Below are positions 26,852 through 36,309 of a DNA stretch of 64,000 nucleotides, one piece after another. Every line of letters begins with the position of its first letter. Positions within the stretch are counted from its first letter, which is position 1. The translations under genes and the position numbers were made by a program. Location: contig CATOTS010000014.1 of NCBI GenBank assembly GCA_951813625.1, forward strand, positions 122,086 to 186,085, read 5' to 3'. Origin of the DNA: an uncultured Caldilineaceae bacterium. Its GTDB lineage: Bacteria; Chloroflexota; Anaerolineae; Caldilineales; Caldilineaceae. The notes beneath the pieces are model-generated. The model had not been told where the DNA came from. It was given only the letters and a program-made list of their open reading frames with translations, and did not search any database.

Positions 26852-28516
26852 CTACTCCTCAATCCACCAGAGGTGGATGTCCTTCTCGAACTGCCGCCGC
26901 CAGATGTAGAGGCCGTCCGATTCGATGTGCACCCTGTTGTTGTAGACGATGCCGGCTGGCTTGCTGAACAGCCACACGAAGGGCAGGTCCTCGTTGAGAA
27001 TATCCTGTGCCTGGTAGTAGGCGTCGGTGCGTTCCTGCTCGTCGGTTGTGGTCTTGGCCATCTGGAACAGTTCGTCGAACTGCTCGCTGCAGTAGTGCGT
27101 CCCGTTCCAACCGGCCGGGTATTCGTAGTCGCAACCGGAAACCTGGATGAAGTTATCCGGACTGCCGAACAGCGACTGCGCGCCCATTTCGATGTCGGCG
27201 GTGTCGGTCAGGTACCAGTCCTGCTCGTCGACCGACCAGTCGCCGTAGCGGATGCGCGACTTAATCCCGACATCGGCCAGGTAGGCCTGGATGGCCGTCA
27301 TCATTTCATGCGCCCAGGCCTGCTGGTAGTAGTAGAAGATGTATAGCTCGCGGTCTGGGTCCCAGTTCGCTTCTTCAAGGAGCTGGCGCGAGAGATCCGG
27401 ATCGTAGTTCCAGTGGTCCAAGTCCGGTTTCATGTAGGGGCCACCGGGGATGAAGGAGTCGATCATCATAACCTGATTCTTGAAGATCTCCTCCAGGATT
27501 GCGTCTCGGTCGATTGCATGCGCCATGGCTTGGCGGAACGGCAGGTTCAGCTCCGGCTTGGTCTGCTTGATCGCCATGAACATTGGCAGCGAAACGCCGC
27601 CCGCACCACCGGCGAACAGATGAGGCATCGCGTTCAGGTGCTCTACCTCTTGCGGGCTCATCTCGCCCATCGGGCCGTCGACCTCGCCCGCTTCCAGCGC
27701 CGTAATGTGCGCGTCGCGGCTCCCGCGTACCATCAGGACCTTCTCGATGAAGGGCTTGCCCTTGAAGTAGTCATCGTTGCGGGTAAACTCGACGAATTCG
27801 CCGGGCACCTCGCGCTCATACTTGAACGGTCCGCTGCCAGTTCGCTGGTCGACCCAGAACTGATGGTTGCGCAAATCGCCGCGCGGCACGTCGCCCAGGA
27901 TGTGCTTGGGCCAGATCGAGACGTCGGGCAGCACCGAAGGGAAAAACGCGTTCGGTTGGTCGAGCGTGATCTGGAGTGTATGGTCGTCGATCACTGTCAC
28001 GCCTGCGAGCGTATCTATCTCGCCAGCCTGGTAGTCTTCGAAGCCGACGATGTCGCCCAGCTTCTGGCCCCAGATAGACTGGGCCGCCGGATCGGTTACC
28101 GTGTTGTAGCTCCACGCGATATCCTCGGCGGTCAGCGCTTCGCCGTCGTGCCAGCGGACGCCCTCATGGATGTGGAAGGTATAGGTCAGCCCATCGTCCG
28201 AGATGTCCCAGCTTTCGGCCAGGTCGCCGACGATCTCACCGGTGCTTGGCACCAGCTTCGTCATCGTGTTGGCGTCGAGCGCGTCGAACGCGATCGAGAC
28301 CTCCCACGAGTAGTAGGTGGGGCTGGTCTCGCTCAACAGCATCCGCAGCGTTCCGCCATATTGCGGGCCGCTCGGCGCCGCCTCTTCGGCTTCGGACGAC
28401 TCTTCCGCCTCCATTTGCTCGTCCCCGCCTGTGGCCGCCGGGGCAGCCCCCGCGCACGCCGCAACCAACACGCTCAGCGCGAGCAGGACGCTCAGTATCC
28501 AGCTGTACTTCCTCAT
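26852..28516 (-). CDS. ABC importer substrate-binding lipoprotein, family 5 (DppA/OppA type)
   Basis: The 554-residue protein has a lipoprotein signal (LSVLVAACAGA, Cys at about 21) followed by an acidic linker and a family-5 solute-binding domain (PQYGGTLRMLL, LAESWDISDDGLTYTFHIHEGVRWHDGE, LPFRQAMAHAIDRDAILEEIF). Related proteins bind peptides, nickel or oligosaccharides; the ligand cannot be read from sequence. It heads the transcription unit with the two permeases. A propeller gene lies 77 bases upstream, in the same direction. Confidence 0.92.
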   Translation of the reverse strand: MRKYSWILSVLLALSVLVAACAGAAPAATGGDEQMEAEESSEAEEAAPSGPQYGGTLRMLLSETSPTYYSWEVSIAFDALDANTMTKLVPSTGEIVGDLAESWDISDDGLTYTFHIHEGVRWHDGEALTAEDIAWSYNTVTDPAAQSIWGQKLGDIVGFEDYQAGEIDTLAGVTVIDDHTLQITLDQPNAFFPSVLPDVSIWPKHILGDVPRGDLRNHQFWVDQRTGSGPFKYEREVPGEFVEFTRNDDYFKGKPFIEKVLMVRGSRDAHITALEAGEVDGPMGEMSPQEVEHLNAMPHLFAGGAGGVSLPMFMAIKQTKPELNLPFRQAMAHAIDRDAILEEIFKNQVMMIDSFIPGGPYMKPDLDHWNYDPDLSRQLLEEANWDPDRELYIFYYYQQAWAHEMMTAIQAYLADVGIKSRIRYGDWSVDEQDWYLTDTADIEMGAQSLFGSPDNFIQVSGCDYEYPAGWNGTHYCSEQFDELFQMAKTTTDEQERTDAYYQAQDILNEDLPFVWLFSKPAGIVYNNRVHIESDGLYIWRRQFEKDIHLWWIEE

Positions 28517-28593
28517 AGGGTTCTCCTCCTCGTGGAATTGAATCGGAATTCCGATAAAGACGGTAGAAGCATAGGGGCGAACGGCGCCCCAAG

Positions 28594-30012
28594 CTACCTG
28601 GTGAATGTAAAGGAGTAGAGCTTTGCGCGGTCCATGTGGAATCGAAGCGAGATTGGCTTGCCTTGCAGAGAGCCGACCTGGCTGTTGCCATTCCAGCGGA
28701 CCGTATGGCGCAGATTGTCGCTGTCCACAGTTTCAGCTTCCTCGCGGCTGAAGCCGGAGACGGGCCTGCCTGCCTCGTCGAGGACTTCAACGGCGACCGA
28801 GCCGAGACTGGCATCGGCGTTGATCTCCAGTCTGTCACCATTCATTGTCAGTGTCTTTGTCGTCAGCGTCCCTTCGCCGGCGTCCATTGAGACAAACCCG
28901 TCCAGGCGAAGGGTTGCCAGGCAGACGACTCCTCCTTGCGGTTCATTCCGCCGCGTCGCCCAGTGCAGCCCGCTGAAACCGGCATAGTAGAACCGGATCT
29001 CATCGCCCACGACCAGTGGATGCTGCATCAAGTAGACCATGCCCCTGTCATACTCGTCCGGCCCCGTGGGGATCAGTGTCTGCCGGTCACCCGCCCGCGT
29101 CCACGTCCGATTGTCGCGGCTGAAGCTCAGCTGAACGTCGATCGTATCCATCCACGGCGGGCCCGTCGTAATCTTCTCTTCCATCCCCGGCAGCACGTGG
29201 TAGGCGGCGATGAAGCCGAAATAGACATCCTCGTAGGGCATCCACTCCATGTTGTAGAACTGCCGCGTCCACGGCGGGTCCTCATCGTCCGGGGCCATGA
29301 TAATCCCGTAGGGCGTCCAGTTGATGAAGTCCTCGCTCTCGCTCTGCAGCACCACTCGCGTCCCCAGGCCGCGCGGCCCGCCGTAACCGTAGCCGTCGGC
29401 GAACTCCATCTTTTCCCAGTGGCGGGTGTGCGCCACGTAGCGCCCTAATCGCGGCTCCCACATCACCGAATGCGGGCTGTCGCTGATTTTCGCCACCCGC
29501 ACATCCGGTTCCGGCGTCCAGTGCAGTCCGTCGGGCGAAAACGCGACACCTACGCCGTCGCCGCAGTTGTAGATCATCTTGTAGCGCCGGCTCTCCTCCG
29601 TCGCCGTCGGGTCTTTGTAGATTCCAGCCGTCACATTGCGCTTGCCGCGGTGGAAAACGTAGTTGTTCTCGCGCGAGCCGCGAAATTCCAAGATCCCGAG
29701 GTTGGGCCGTTCCCATTTGATGCCGTCCACCGAGGTGGCGTAGGCGATGACGTTGAACGACCACGGGTAGTCGGCGCACTCGTACCACATCTTGAAGAGG
29801 CGCTCTTCCTCGTCGTACATCACGGTGCCCATGACGATGACGTGTTCATCGCCCCCGACCTGTTGCGGCGGCTCCAGCTCGATGATTGGATTGTCGCGGT
29901 ACTTGGTCGGCTGATTCAGCGTGCGGAAGACGTTCTGCCGTTCCCCGACGATGTGGTCGTCGACGAACAGCTGCTTGCGGGTCCCAACCTCAATAGGCGA
30001 TTCGTCGGACAT
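28594..30012 (-). CDS. Five-bladed beta-propeller glycosidase-like protein (copy before ABC importer)
   Basis: The 472-residue protein starts at ATG 30012 (GGGAAG five bases upstream; GTG 30018 is the alternative). It carries the family mark RKQLFVDDHIVGERQNVFRTLNQP near the N-terminus, blade motifs (YDEEERLFKMWYE, YATSVDGIKWERP, AFSPDGLHWTPE, ESEDFINWTP, SFSRDNRTWTR) and the C-terminal beta-sandwich (INADASLGSVAVEVLD, GKPISLRFHMDRAKLYSFTF). It sits upstream of the importer genes, so imported sugars may be its substrate. No signal peptide. Confidence 0.82.
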   Translation of the reverse strand: MSDESPIEVGTRKQLFVDDHIVGERQNVFRTLNQPTKYRDNPIIELEPPQQVGGDEHVIVMGTVMYDEEERLFKMWYECADYPWSFNVIAYATSVDGIKWERPNLGILEFRGSRENNYVFHRGKRNVTAGIYKDPTATEESRRYKMIYNCGDGVGVAFSPDGLHWTPEPDVRVAKISDSPHSVMWEPRLGRYVAHTRHWEKMEFADGYGYGGPRGLGTRVVLQSESEDFINWTPYGIIMAPDDEDPPWTRQFYNMEWMPYEDVYFGFIAAYHVLPGMEEKITTGPPWMDTIDVQLSFSRDNRTWTRAGDRQTLIPTGPDEYDRGMVYLMQHPLVVGDEIRFYYAGFSGLHWATRRNEPQGGVVCLATLRLDGFVSMDAGEGTLTTKTLTMNGDRLEINADASLGSVAVEVLDEAGRPVSGFSREEAETVDSDNLRHTVRWNGNSQVGSLQGKPISLRFHMDRAKLYSFTFTR

Positions 30013-30083
30013 ATCCACTTCCCCGTTCCTGGATCGATGGATTTTCGGTAAGACTCATCTTCGAACTCAACTCTTTCACTGCG

Positions 30084-30863
30084 TCAGACTGCATAGGGCA
30101 GGGTCGAGGTCTCGCCCTGGATCAGCAGCAAATCCGACCTGTAGCCTTCGATCTGGTCCAGGTCGACCAGGCACTTCGAAGCCGAGGGAATGTAGCGCAT
30201 CGCATGCGCGCGCCGCCGCTGCTGTGTAATGTTGGCCGCCGACGCGTGCAACGAAAGGCTATGCAGAAATATGCAACCCCCTGCCTTCACGGGCACTGTC
30301 GCTTCCTGGGCCAGCACGTCGTCGGTCTCAAGCTTATCTACGCAGTCGGGCGGCACCATTCCCAATTTATGGCTGCCCACGACCATCTGCAGCGCGCCGT
30401 TTTCGAGGGTCACATCGTCCAGCGGCACCCAGGCCGTCACCCACGCGTGTGGAATCAGCCACGGCCACGACGTCGCGTCCTGGTGATACTCCTTGGCCGA
30501 GCCATGCACGGGCGGCTTCATGAACATCTCGTCCGCCAGCAGTTTGAGGTCCCGAGTTTCAAGGAGTTCCTCAACCACCGTGAGGATCTTTGGATGCTTG
30601 GCCAGCGACAGGAAGACGTCATCGTACCAGGCGAGGAACTCCAGCTTGCGCAACCTGTCCATCCCGCTCGGCCCGCCGTCGTGTTCGGCCTGAATCCCGG
30701 GCTCCTCGCGCAGCCACTCAGGGGGAACGTGCTTGAGCTTCCCCGACCCGATCTCCTGCGCACGGACGCGCAGCGCCTCGACCTCCGCCTCCGTCAGCAG
30801 CTCCTCCACCAACAGAAAGCCGTCCCGCTCGTACGCCATCTTCTGCGAGTGTGTGAGTGACAT
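30084..30863 (-). CDS. PhyH family Fe(II)/2-oxoglutarate oxygenase (copy 3)
   Basis: From ATG 30863 the protein has 259 residues, beginning MSLTHSQKMAYERDGFLLVEELL, the usual family opening. The iron ligands are H127-x-D129 (AKEYHQDATSW) and H206 (SLSLHASAANITQQRRRAHAMRY), with an Arg cluster just beyond. NGALQMVVGSHK is the PhyH strand. It is 71 bases upstream of the propeller gene, in the same direction, and divergent from a second propeller gene at 31339. A start at 30959 adds unlikely residues. Confidence 0.9.
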   Translation of the reverse strand: MSLTHSQKMAYERDGFLLVEELLTEAEVEALRVRAQEIGSGKLKHVPPEWLREEPGIQAEHDGGPSGMDRLRKLEFLAWYDDVFLSLAKHPKILTVVEELLETRDLKLLADEMFMKPPVHGSAKEYHQDATSWPWLIPHAWVTAWVPLDDVTLENGALQMVVGSHKLGMVPPDCVDKLETDDVLAQEATVPVKAGGCIFLHSLSLHASAANITQQRRRAHAMRYIPSASKCLVDLDQIEGYRSDLLLIQGETSTLPYAV

Positions 30864-31338
30864 CCTTCTTTCTCTCTTTGGGAGTCGGTTTCCGCTTCCA
30901 ACCTGGAATTGCGGGCAGCTTCTGGCAAAGCGGCCGCGCCCTGCATTGGGGCAATTCATCTGGCAACGCCGGAATCATAGTCAATCGCCGGGCATTCGTC
31001 AAACGGGGAAAATCCTCGCCTCCCCGCGGAACTTGCTACTCCAGTCTTCATCCACTAGAATATCGCAGACCGCCCTGGCAGGATCAGACTGCTGCTGGCG
31101 CAAGCCGCCATGAATTGGCCGGGGCCTCATTCCGCAGCACTTTAGACATATTCGATCCTTCAAGACGCGCCGGGTCCGACGGCACTTTCTAGCGGTTACT
31201 CCGAATTCAGGTTGACAAGGGACCTATGCCGGTGAATTGGCTAAGCTTTCCACCTTTCGTTCGTCTGAAAGTATCGACTAGCCGGTCGAATCATCGAAAC
31301 AACCAGAGTGCCATCCCCCGAAGTTAGAGACCTCACAC
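30864..31338. other. Divergent intergenic region between PhyH copy 3 and a propeller gene
   Basis: These 475 bases hold no credible gene. A TTGACA box at 31212-31217 is present but has no good -10 at the usual spacing. The region should carry promoters for both divergent operons. Confidence 0.5.
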
Positions 31339-32889
31339 ATGGAACGCGTACCCGGCAAACAGCTCTTCATCGACGACTACTTCATCGAGTCCCTGCAAGG
31401 CGCGCGCCGCGTCCTCAACCAGCCCCAAAAGCTGACCGTTGACGGTCCTCTCAACATCCCCTTTGACCGGCCCTGGGACACCAAGTTCGCCCAGCCCGGC
31501 CGCGTCGTCTACGACGAATTTAATCGCCGCTTCCGCATGTACTACCGCGCCTGGGACGGCGATCTCTCCTACCTTTGCGCGCTCGATTCCAGCGACGGCC
31601 TCAACTGGGAACGCCCCGAACTCGGGCTCGTCGAGTTCGACGGCTCCAAGCGCAACAACATCACCAATGCGCCCGCCGATCATCTGACCATAATCTGCGA
31701 TCCGCGCGAACGCGACCTTGCCCACCGCTGGAAAATGATCGACAACAGGCCGTTCGGCGTCGACGAAGCAGGGAGGGAGCGCTGGCGGGCGCACTTCTCG
31801 CACGACGGCCTCGACTGGCATCTCTACCCCGAAGACCGCCACAGCGACCAGAAGATGCTTTTCAACTTTGGCTCCCCCCACGAGACCTTCGGCGGCGTCA
31901 TCGATCCCGACGCGCCGTATGTGTATTACTCGCAGCGCGGCTCCAACCGCCGCACGCGCGTCCTCGGCCGTCGCGACAGCCGCGACTTCCTCAACTGGTC
32001 CGGCCTGCGCACTGTCATCGAGCAGGACTTGCAGGACCCGCCCGGCACCGAATTCTACTCGGCCGGCTTCGACCCTGTCGCCAGCACCAGCGGCGGCCTG
32101 CACGTCATCATGCTGCAGACCTTTCTGACCGACCTCTCCGAACCCTACGCCATCGCCGACGCCGAAAACTACTGGGGCGCAGGCGAGAGCGGCTCCAACG
32201 CCATGCCCGCGCGCGTCGACGGCTTCGTCGATTCCCAGCTGGCGGTCAGCCGCGACACCGTCTCCTGGACGCGCTGGCGCCAGCCCTTCATCCCGCGCGG
32301 TGAACCGGGCGCATGGGACGGGGGCATGCTCTACGCAGACGGCCCCGTCCTGTACGACGGCAAACTCTGGTTCTTCTATATGGCCGGCAACCTGACCCAC
32401 AACGGCTACAGCGCGAAGCCGTGGGAGGGCCCATATTCGACGCCCAACCGTCGCGGCAAGGGCGTCGCGCAGCTACGACCGGACGGTTATGTCAGCGTCG
32501 AAGCGGAGTCCTACGCGCCCGGCGTTCTGACGACCCACCGTTTTCGGCAGGAAGAGGGCGGCCAGATTCGCGTAAACGTCGACGCGGCCGCCGGCGAGTT
32601 GCGCTACGAGCTGCTGGCCGACACCGGCGAGCCGATTCCCGGCTGCACGGTCGCCGACTGCGATCCGATCCGCACCGACTCGCTCGACGCCGGGCTCTCC
32701 TGGAACGGCAAGCCCGGCTGGCCGCCCGTTTCTGACAGCGCCCGCGCCCGTTACCCGAATCTGGTCCAGTCCGAGTTCTACGTGAAACTCCGCTTCCACA
32801 TCGCTCCAGGCGCCAAACTCTACTCACTCACCATCCTCCCGCCTGAAGTCATGGAGTGGCTGGTCAAGATCTACACGCGCCTCGACTGA
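31339..32889 (+). CDS. Five-bladed beta-propeller glycosidase-like protein (divergent copy)
   Basis: The 516-residue protein starts MERVPGKQLFIDDYFIESLQGARRVLNQPQ, the family mark near residue 8. Blade motifs include YDEFNRRFRMYYRAWDG, CALDSSDGLNWERP, FSHDGLDWHLY, DSRDFLNWSGL and AVSRDTVSWTRW. The C-terminal sandwich (VNVDAAAGELRYELLA, FYVKLRFHIAPGAKLYSLTIL) has a family-specific insertion of about 20 residues (DSARARYPNLV). No signal peptide is visible. It is the first gene of the + strand block and lies 76 bases ahead of the PhyH gene. Confidence 0.8.
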   Translation: MERVPGKQLFIDDYFIESLQGARRVLNQPQKLTVDGPLNIPFDRPWDTKFAQPGRVVYDEFNRRFRMYYRAWDGDLSYLCALDSSDGLNWERPELGLVEFDGSKRNNITNAPADHLTIICDPRERDLAHRWKMIDNRPFGVDEAGRERWRAHFSHDGLDWHLYPEDRHSDQKMLFNFGSPHETFGGVIDPDAPYVYYSQRGSNRRTRVLGRRDSRDFLNWSGLRTVIEQDLQDPPGTEFYSAGFDPVASTSGGLHVIMLQTFLTDLSEPYAIADAENYWGAGESGSNAMPARVDGFVDSQLAVSRDTVSWTRWRQPFIPRGEPGAWDGGMLYADGPVLYDGKLWFFYMAGNLTHNGYSAKPWEGPYSTPNRRGKGVAQLRPDGYVSVEAESYAPGVLTTHRFRQEEGGQIRVNVDAAAGELRYELLADTGEPIPGCTVADCDPIRTDSLDAGLSWNGKPGWPPVSDSARARYPNLVQSEFYVKLRFHIAPGAKLYSLTILPPEVMEWLVKIYTRLD

Positions 32890-32965
32890 TTCCAGCTGCC
32901 GCTTCCATTGTGTAAAATGCATTTCGAGAATGTGTCTCGATGAACGAACTGACCGGGAGAGCACA

Positions 32966-33001
32966 ATGACCGACACAATGACCGACACATTGACCGACGA
33001 A
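32966..33001. repeat. 12-bp tandem repeat spanning a start codon
   Basis: ATGACCGACACA is repeated twice exactly (32966-32977 and 32978-32989) and a third diverged copy (TTGACCGACGAA) follows. The first copy is the start codon of the PhyH gene, so the repeat offers three in-frame start-like triplets. Confidence 0.9.
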
Positions 33002-33766
33002 CAGTGGCGCCAATACGAGACCCAGGGCTACCTGCGCCTTGGCAAAGTTTTGAGCGACGAAGAACTTGCCATCCTCCAACAGCGCATGGACGATATCATG
33101 CTCGGACGCGCGCCGCTTGACTACAGCCGGATAGCCATGCAACTGGACCGTGAACCGGGAACGGGCAAGCCCGGCCCACAGACAAAGGGCCACAAAGGGG
33201 AGACTCTGAGTTACCGCAAGATCCAGGACCTGGAGTACGATCCCCACTTTTTGGCCTACATGCAAAAGCCGCTCTTCCAGCACATTTGCGCGCGCGTCTA
33301 CGGCGAGACGACGCCGGTCGCCTGCTACCGCGCCATGTTCATGAACAAGCCGGCCCGCGAGGGCACACCTCTGATTTGGCACCAGGACCGCTGGCGCAAT
33401 CTCGACCGCGATCCACTGATTACAATCTGGACCGCCCTCGACCCGGCGACAATCGAGAACGGTTGCGTCCATATCGTGCCCGGCGCCCACCACACGCTCA
33501 TCAACCCGTCCAACCCGTCCGGCTTCATGACGCCCGAGCAGGCGGACGAGTTGACGCGCGACGCCGAAATCGTGTCCCTGGAGATGGAAGCTGGCGAATG
33601 CGTCCTCTTGCACAACCACTTGCCCCACAGTTCTGAAATTAACAACACAGATATCCCGCGCCGCGCCTTCAGCGCCTGCTACATGGATGCCGCGACAAAG
33701 GCATCAAACGGCGAGCAGTTCAACATTATGTTTGGGGCAGGCGCCTTGCAGCCCGAATTGGTCTGA
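32966..33766 (+). CDS. PhyH family Fe(II)/2-oxoglutarate oxygenase (copy 4)
   Basis: The 266-residue protein starts at ATG 32966 (GGGAG six bases upstream). Its first eight residues are two copies of MTDT, from the 12-bp repeat. The iron ligands are H139-x-D141 (TPLIWHQDRWRNL) and H221 (NHLPHSSEIN), followed by R232/R233. NGCVHIVPGAHH is the PhyH strand. The divergent ends of the four copies show they are not recent duplicates. It lies between two propeller genes on the same strand. Confidence 0.9.
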   Translation: MTDTMTDTLTDEQWRQYETQGYLRLGKVLSDEELAILQQRMDDIMLGRAPLDYSRIAMQLDREPGTGKPGPQTKGHKGETLSYRKIQDLEYDPHFLAYMQKPLFQHICARVYGETTPVACYRAMFMNKPAREGTPLIWHQDRWRNLDRDPLITIWTALDPATIENGCVHIVPGAHHTLINPSNPSGFMTPEQADELTRDAEIVSLEMEAGECVLLHNHLPHSSEINNTDIPRRAFSACYMDAATKASNGEQFNIMFGAGALQPELV

Positions 33767-33830
33767 GGGGCCGGGCAGTTCAGCGACCCTTTGGCGGGCG
33801 CAGTTCTGCCGAGTTTTCTTGGAGTTAGCG

Positions 33831-35291
33831 ATGATCATACACAATGGCGGGCCGCTGCAGCAGCTCGACGAAATCGTTCTTTTTCCATTCGACGATCACA
33901 GCCTGCCACTGCAGTGCGGCGTCGAGCTCCACCTGGACGGCTACCATACGCCCTGTGGACGCACCCGCATCGTTGTCGGGCTGGGGGAGGAGGGCGCGCC
34001 GGACAGCGAACGCGTCGTCTACTACGGGAGCGTTCAACGCGTCGACGACATCCTGCTGATGTGGTACCTCGGCCAGGGCGACGAGCCCGGCTGGTTTGAA
34101 AGGGTCTGTTTCGCCACCAGCAAGGACGGTTACAAGTGGCACAAACCGCAGCTCGGTCTGGTCGAATACAAGGGCAACCGGCGCAATAACCTGGTCGATC
34201 TCAACCAGGGCAAACATCACGTCCAGAGCTGCGTTGTTTACTACGACCCCGACGAGCCCGACCCCAGCCGCCTTTTCAAGATGCTGTTCCAGTCGCGCAA
34301 ATACGAGAACAGTTTCGCCGCTGCTTACAGCCCCAACGGACTGATCTGGCGCGAGTCGCCCAACAATCCGGTCGGCTCCTGGTTGGAGATGGCGGGCGGA
34401 ACGATGCACAACGGCTGCTACTATGTCTCCGGGCAAGGCGGCGTGCATGCCGGCGGGGTCCGGCAATTGGTCTCATACATTTCATATGACTTCGAGAACT
34501 GGTCGCAGGCTTCCTGCATGGGCATGCGCCGCTCCAATGTCTCGCCGCGGCCAGCGGTCGCCGGCGGCAGCGCGGGCGAGCAGATCCACCTCGGCGCGGG
34601 TCTGTGGAATCGCGGCAATGTGATTGTCGGCTTCTACGGTATGTGGAACGGCCATCCCTCCAACGACCGCCGGCTTGTTTCGATGGACCTCGGCCTGGCC
34701 GTCAGCAACGACGCGCTCCACTACCGCGAGCCGGTCGCCGACTACCCGATCGTATCGGCGGCCGAGGATGGTTGGGAGGAGTTGCCCGGCGGTCATACCT
34801 TGGTCAATTACCCGGCCCTGATCCAGGGACAGGGATTTGAACAGGTCGGCGACGAAACACTCTTCTGGTATGCGCCGTGGCCCGAGCAGAGCAGCGACGG
34901 CGTGCGGGTCGCCAGCTGGCCGCGCGACCGTCTCGGTTACTTCCAGCCCTTCACCGCCGCGCGAATGCGGCCCGGGCAGGGCGCCCACGTCGTCTCTGCG
35001 CCCATTGATCTGGGCGACAAAGCGGCTAAGCTCGCGCTCAATGTCGATGGCCTCTCCGAGTACAACGCAGTGACGGCACAGGTCCTGAACGAACAATTGG
35101 AGCCGCTACCAGGGTATGCTGAAACAGAATGCATCGCGCCGACCGAATCCGGGCTCTGCCAGCCGCTTACCTGGCAGGGCAGAGAAACCGTCGAGCATGA
35201 CGGCCCCATCCGCCTGCGGCTGAATTTCAGCGGCGTCCGCGCCGAAGACTTGAAGCTCTACACAGCCTATGTGACCGCGGCGACCTCTTGA
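33831..35291 (+). CDS. Five-bladed beta-propeller glycosidase-like protein (most diverged copy)
   Basis: The 486-residue protein starts at ATG 33831 with GGAG six bases upstream. The family mark is weakened (LDEIVLFPFDDHSLPL in place of QLFLDD), but blade motifs are kept (VDDILLMWYLGQGDEP, CFATSKDGYKWHKPQLGLVEYKGNRRNN, AAYSPNGLIWRE, SYDFENWSQ) and the C-terminal sandwich remains (LNVDGLSEYNAVTAQVLNE, IRLRLNFSGVRAEDLKLYTAY). A stretch of about 10 residues rich in Gly (GGTMHNGCYYVSGQGG) replaces a loop. It lies 64 bases after the PhyH gene and 54 bases before the nitrilase gene. Confidence 0.75.
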   Translation: MIIHNGGPLQQLDEIVLFPFDDHSLPLQCGVELHLDGYHTPCGRTRIVVGLGEEGAPDSERVVYYGSVQRVDDILLMWYLGQGDEPGWFERVCFATSKDGYKWHKPQLGLVEYKGNRRNNLVDLNQGKHHVQSCVVYYDPDEPDPSRLFKMLFQSRKYENSFAAAYSPNGLIWRESPNNPVGSWLEMAGGTMHNGCYYVSGQGGVHAGGVRQLVSYISYDFENWSQASCMGMRRSNVSPRPAVAGGSAGEQIHLGAGLWNRGNVIVGFYGMWNGHPSNDRRLVSMDLGLAVSNDALHYREPVADYPIVSAAEDGWEELPGGHTLVNYPALIQGQGFEQVGDETLFWYAPWPEQSSDGVRVASWPRDRLGYFQPFTAARMRPGQGAHVVSAPIDLGDKAAKLALNVDGLSEYNAVTAQVLNEQLEPLPGYAETECIAPTESGLCQPLTWQGRETVEHDGPIRLRLNFSGVRAEDLKLYTAYVTAATS

Positions 35292-35345
35292 ATAGATCTT
35301 CGGTAGTCTTCCTCGAAAGACTCACAGCAAAGGTCAGGAGTTGCC

Positions 35346-36185
35346 ATGTATGAGCGTGTGAAGGTTGCTGCAATCTCTTTTCGCCCCAAAAAGTGGGACA
35401 AGGCAGCCAACGCCGATCGCATGGAAGAACTCTTTGTTCGCGCTGCCCAGAATAGCCCGCGTCTTATCCTGACGACAGAGGGCGCGCTCGAGGGTTATGT
35501 CGTGATGGAGGTCGTAGAAGGAAGGGCATCCTCGGATGCACTGCTGGACGTCGCCGAGCCGGTCGACGGCCCTTACATTCGCCGGTTTCAAGAGTTGGCC
35601 AGGACGCTCAAGACCTGCCTGGCGTTCGGCTTCGCCGAGCGGATTGGAGACGAAGCCTACAACTGCGCGCTCTTTCTCGATCAGCAGGGCGACATTTGCG
35701 GCAAGTACCACAAGGTCCAGCTAGCTGAAGGTACGCATCCCACCTGGCACTTTAATCGTGTGGGCGCAAGCCTGCGCGCGTTCGATACGCCTATCGGCCG
35801 GGCCGGGTTCGTCATCTGCAATGACCGCTGGAATCCGGACATCGTGCGCGCCCTAGTTCTCGACGGCGCCCGCATCATTCTCATTCCCTCTTATGGCAGC
35901 AAGTCCAAGGAACAGAATCAGGCGGTTCTCGCCAGGGCGCGCGAAAACGGCGTCCCCATTGTCGAGGCCAACGTCGGCATGAACCTGGTCATCAGCAAGG
36001 GAGAGATCTGCGCCTACCAGTGGGGCAACGACCAGGTCACCCATGCAGTTATCGACGTTCCCGTTGCGCCCGGCCGCTCTGCCGCCCGCCAGGCCGAAAG
36101 GGACTATCTCGCAGCCCAGACGCCGGAAATGGAACGCCGTTATCGTAGCACGGCTGAAAGGGTCGCGAGGTCGGCCAACTTCTAG
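35346..36185 (+). CDS. Carbon-nitrogen hydrolase (nitrilase superfamily)
   Basis: The 279-residue protein has the Glu-Lys-Cys triad: Glu in LILTTEGALEGY, Lys in GKYHKVQLAEG, and Cys in AGFVICNDRWNP. This superfamily hydrolyses amides, nitriles or carbamoyl groups. The substrate is unknown, but the next gene is a D-aminoacylase-like amidohydrolase, so an amide-containing compound is likely. ATG 35346 has AGGAG four bases upstream. It appears co-directional with the propeller genes. Confidence 0.9.
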   Translation: MYERVKVAAISFRPKKWDKAANADRMEELFVRAAQNSPRLILTTEGALEGYVVMEVVEGRASSDALLDVAEPVDGPYIRRFQELARTLKTCLAFGFAERIGDEAYNCALFLDQQGDICGKYHKVQLAEGTHPTWHFNRVGASLRAFDTPIGRAGFVICNDRWNPDIVRALVLDGARIILIPSYGSKSKEQNQAVLARARENGVPIVEANVGMNLVISKGEICAYQWGNDQVTHAVIDVPVAPGRSAARQAERDYLAAQTPEMERRYRSTAERVARSANF

Positions 36186-36309
36186 CCTCCGGCCGCCCGT
36201 GCGGCGGGGGCCAGCCGCCAGCCGCGACGGAATCTGGCAACCGCTGAAGTGTGGGCGGTCGCGAAGCGGACCCCGAGTTTTCTCAGGCAAATGCCCGGAG
36301 GATGGTTGC

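Noticed and set aside
30864..31338. TTGACA at 31212 as a good promoter
   Set aside because: No -10 box at 16-18 bases spacing; kept only as a note on the region.
31333..32400. 355-codon open frame on the - strand
   Set aside because: It lies opposite the propeller gene; Ala/Val/Gly/Asp bias points to a shadow frame.
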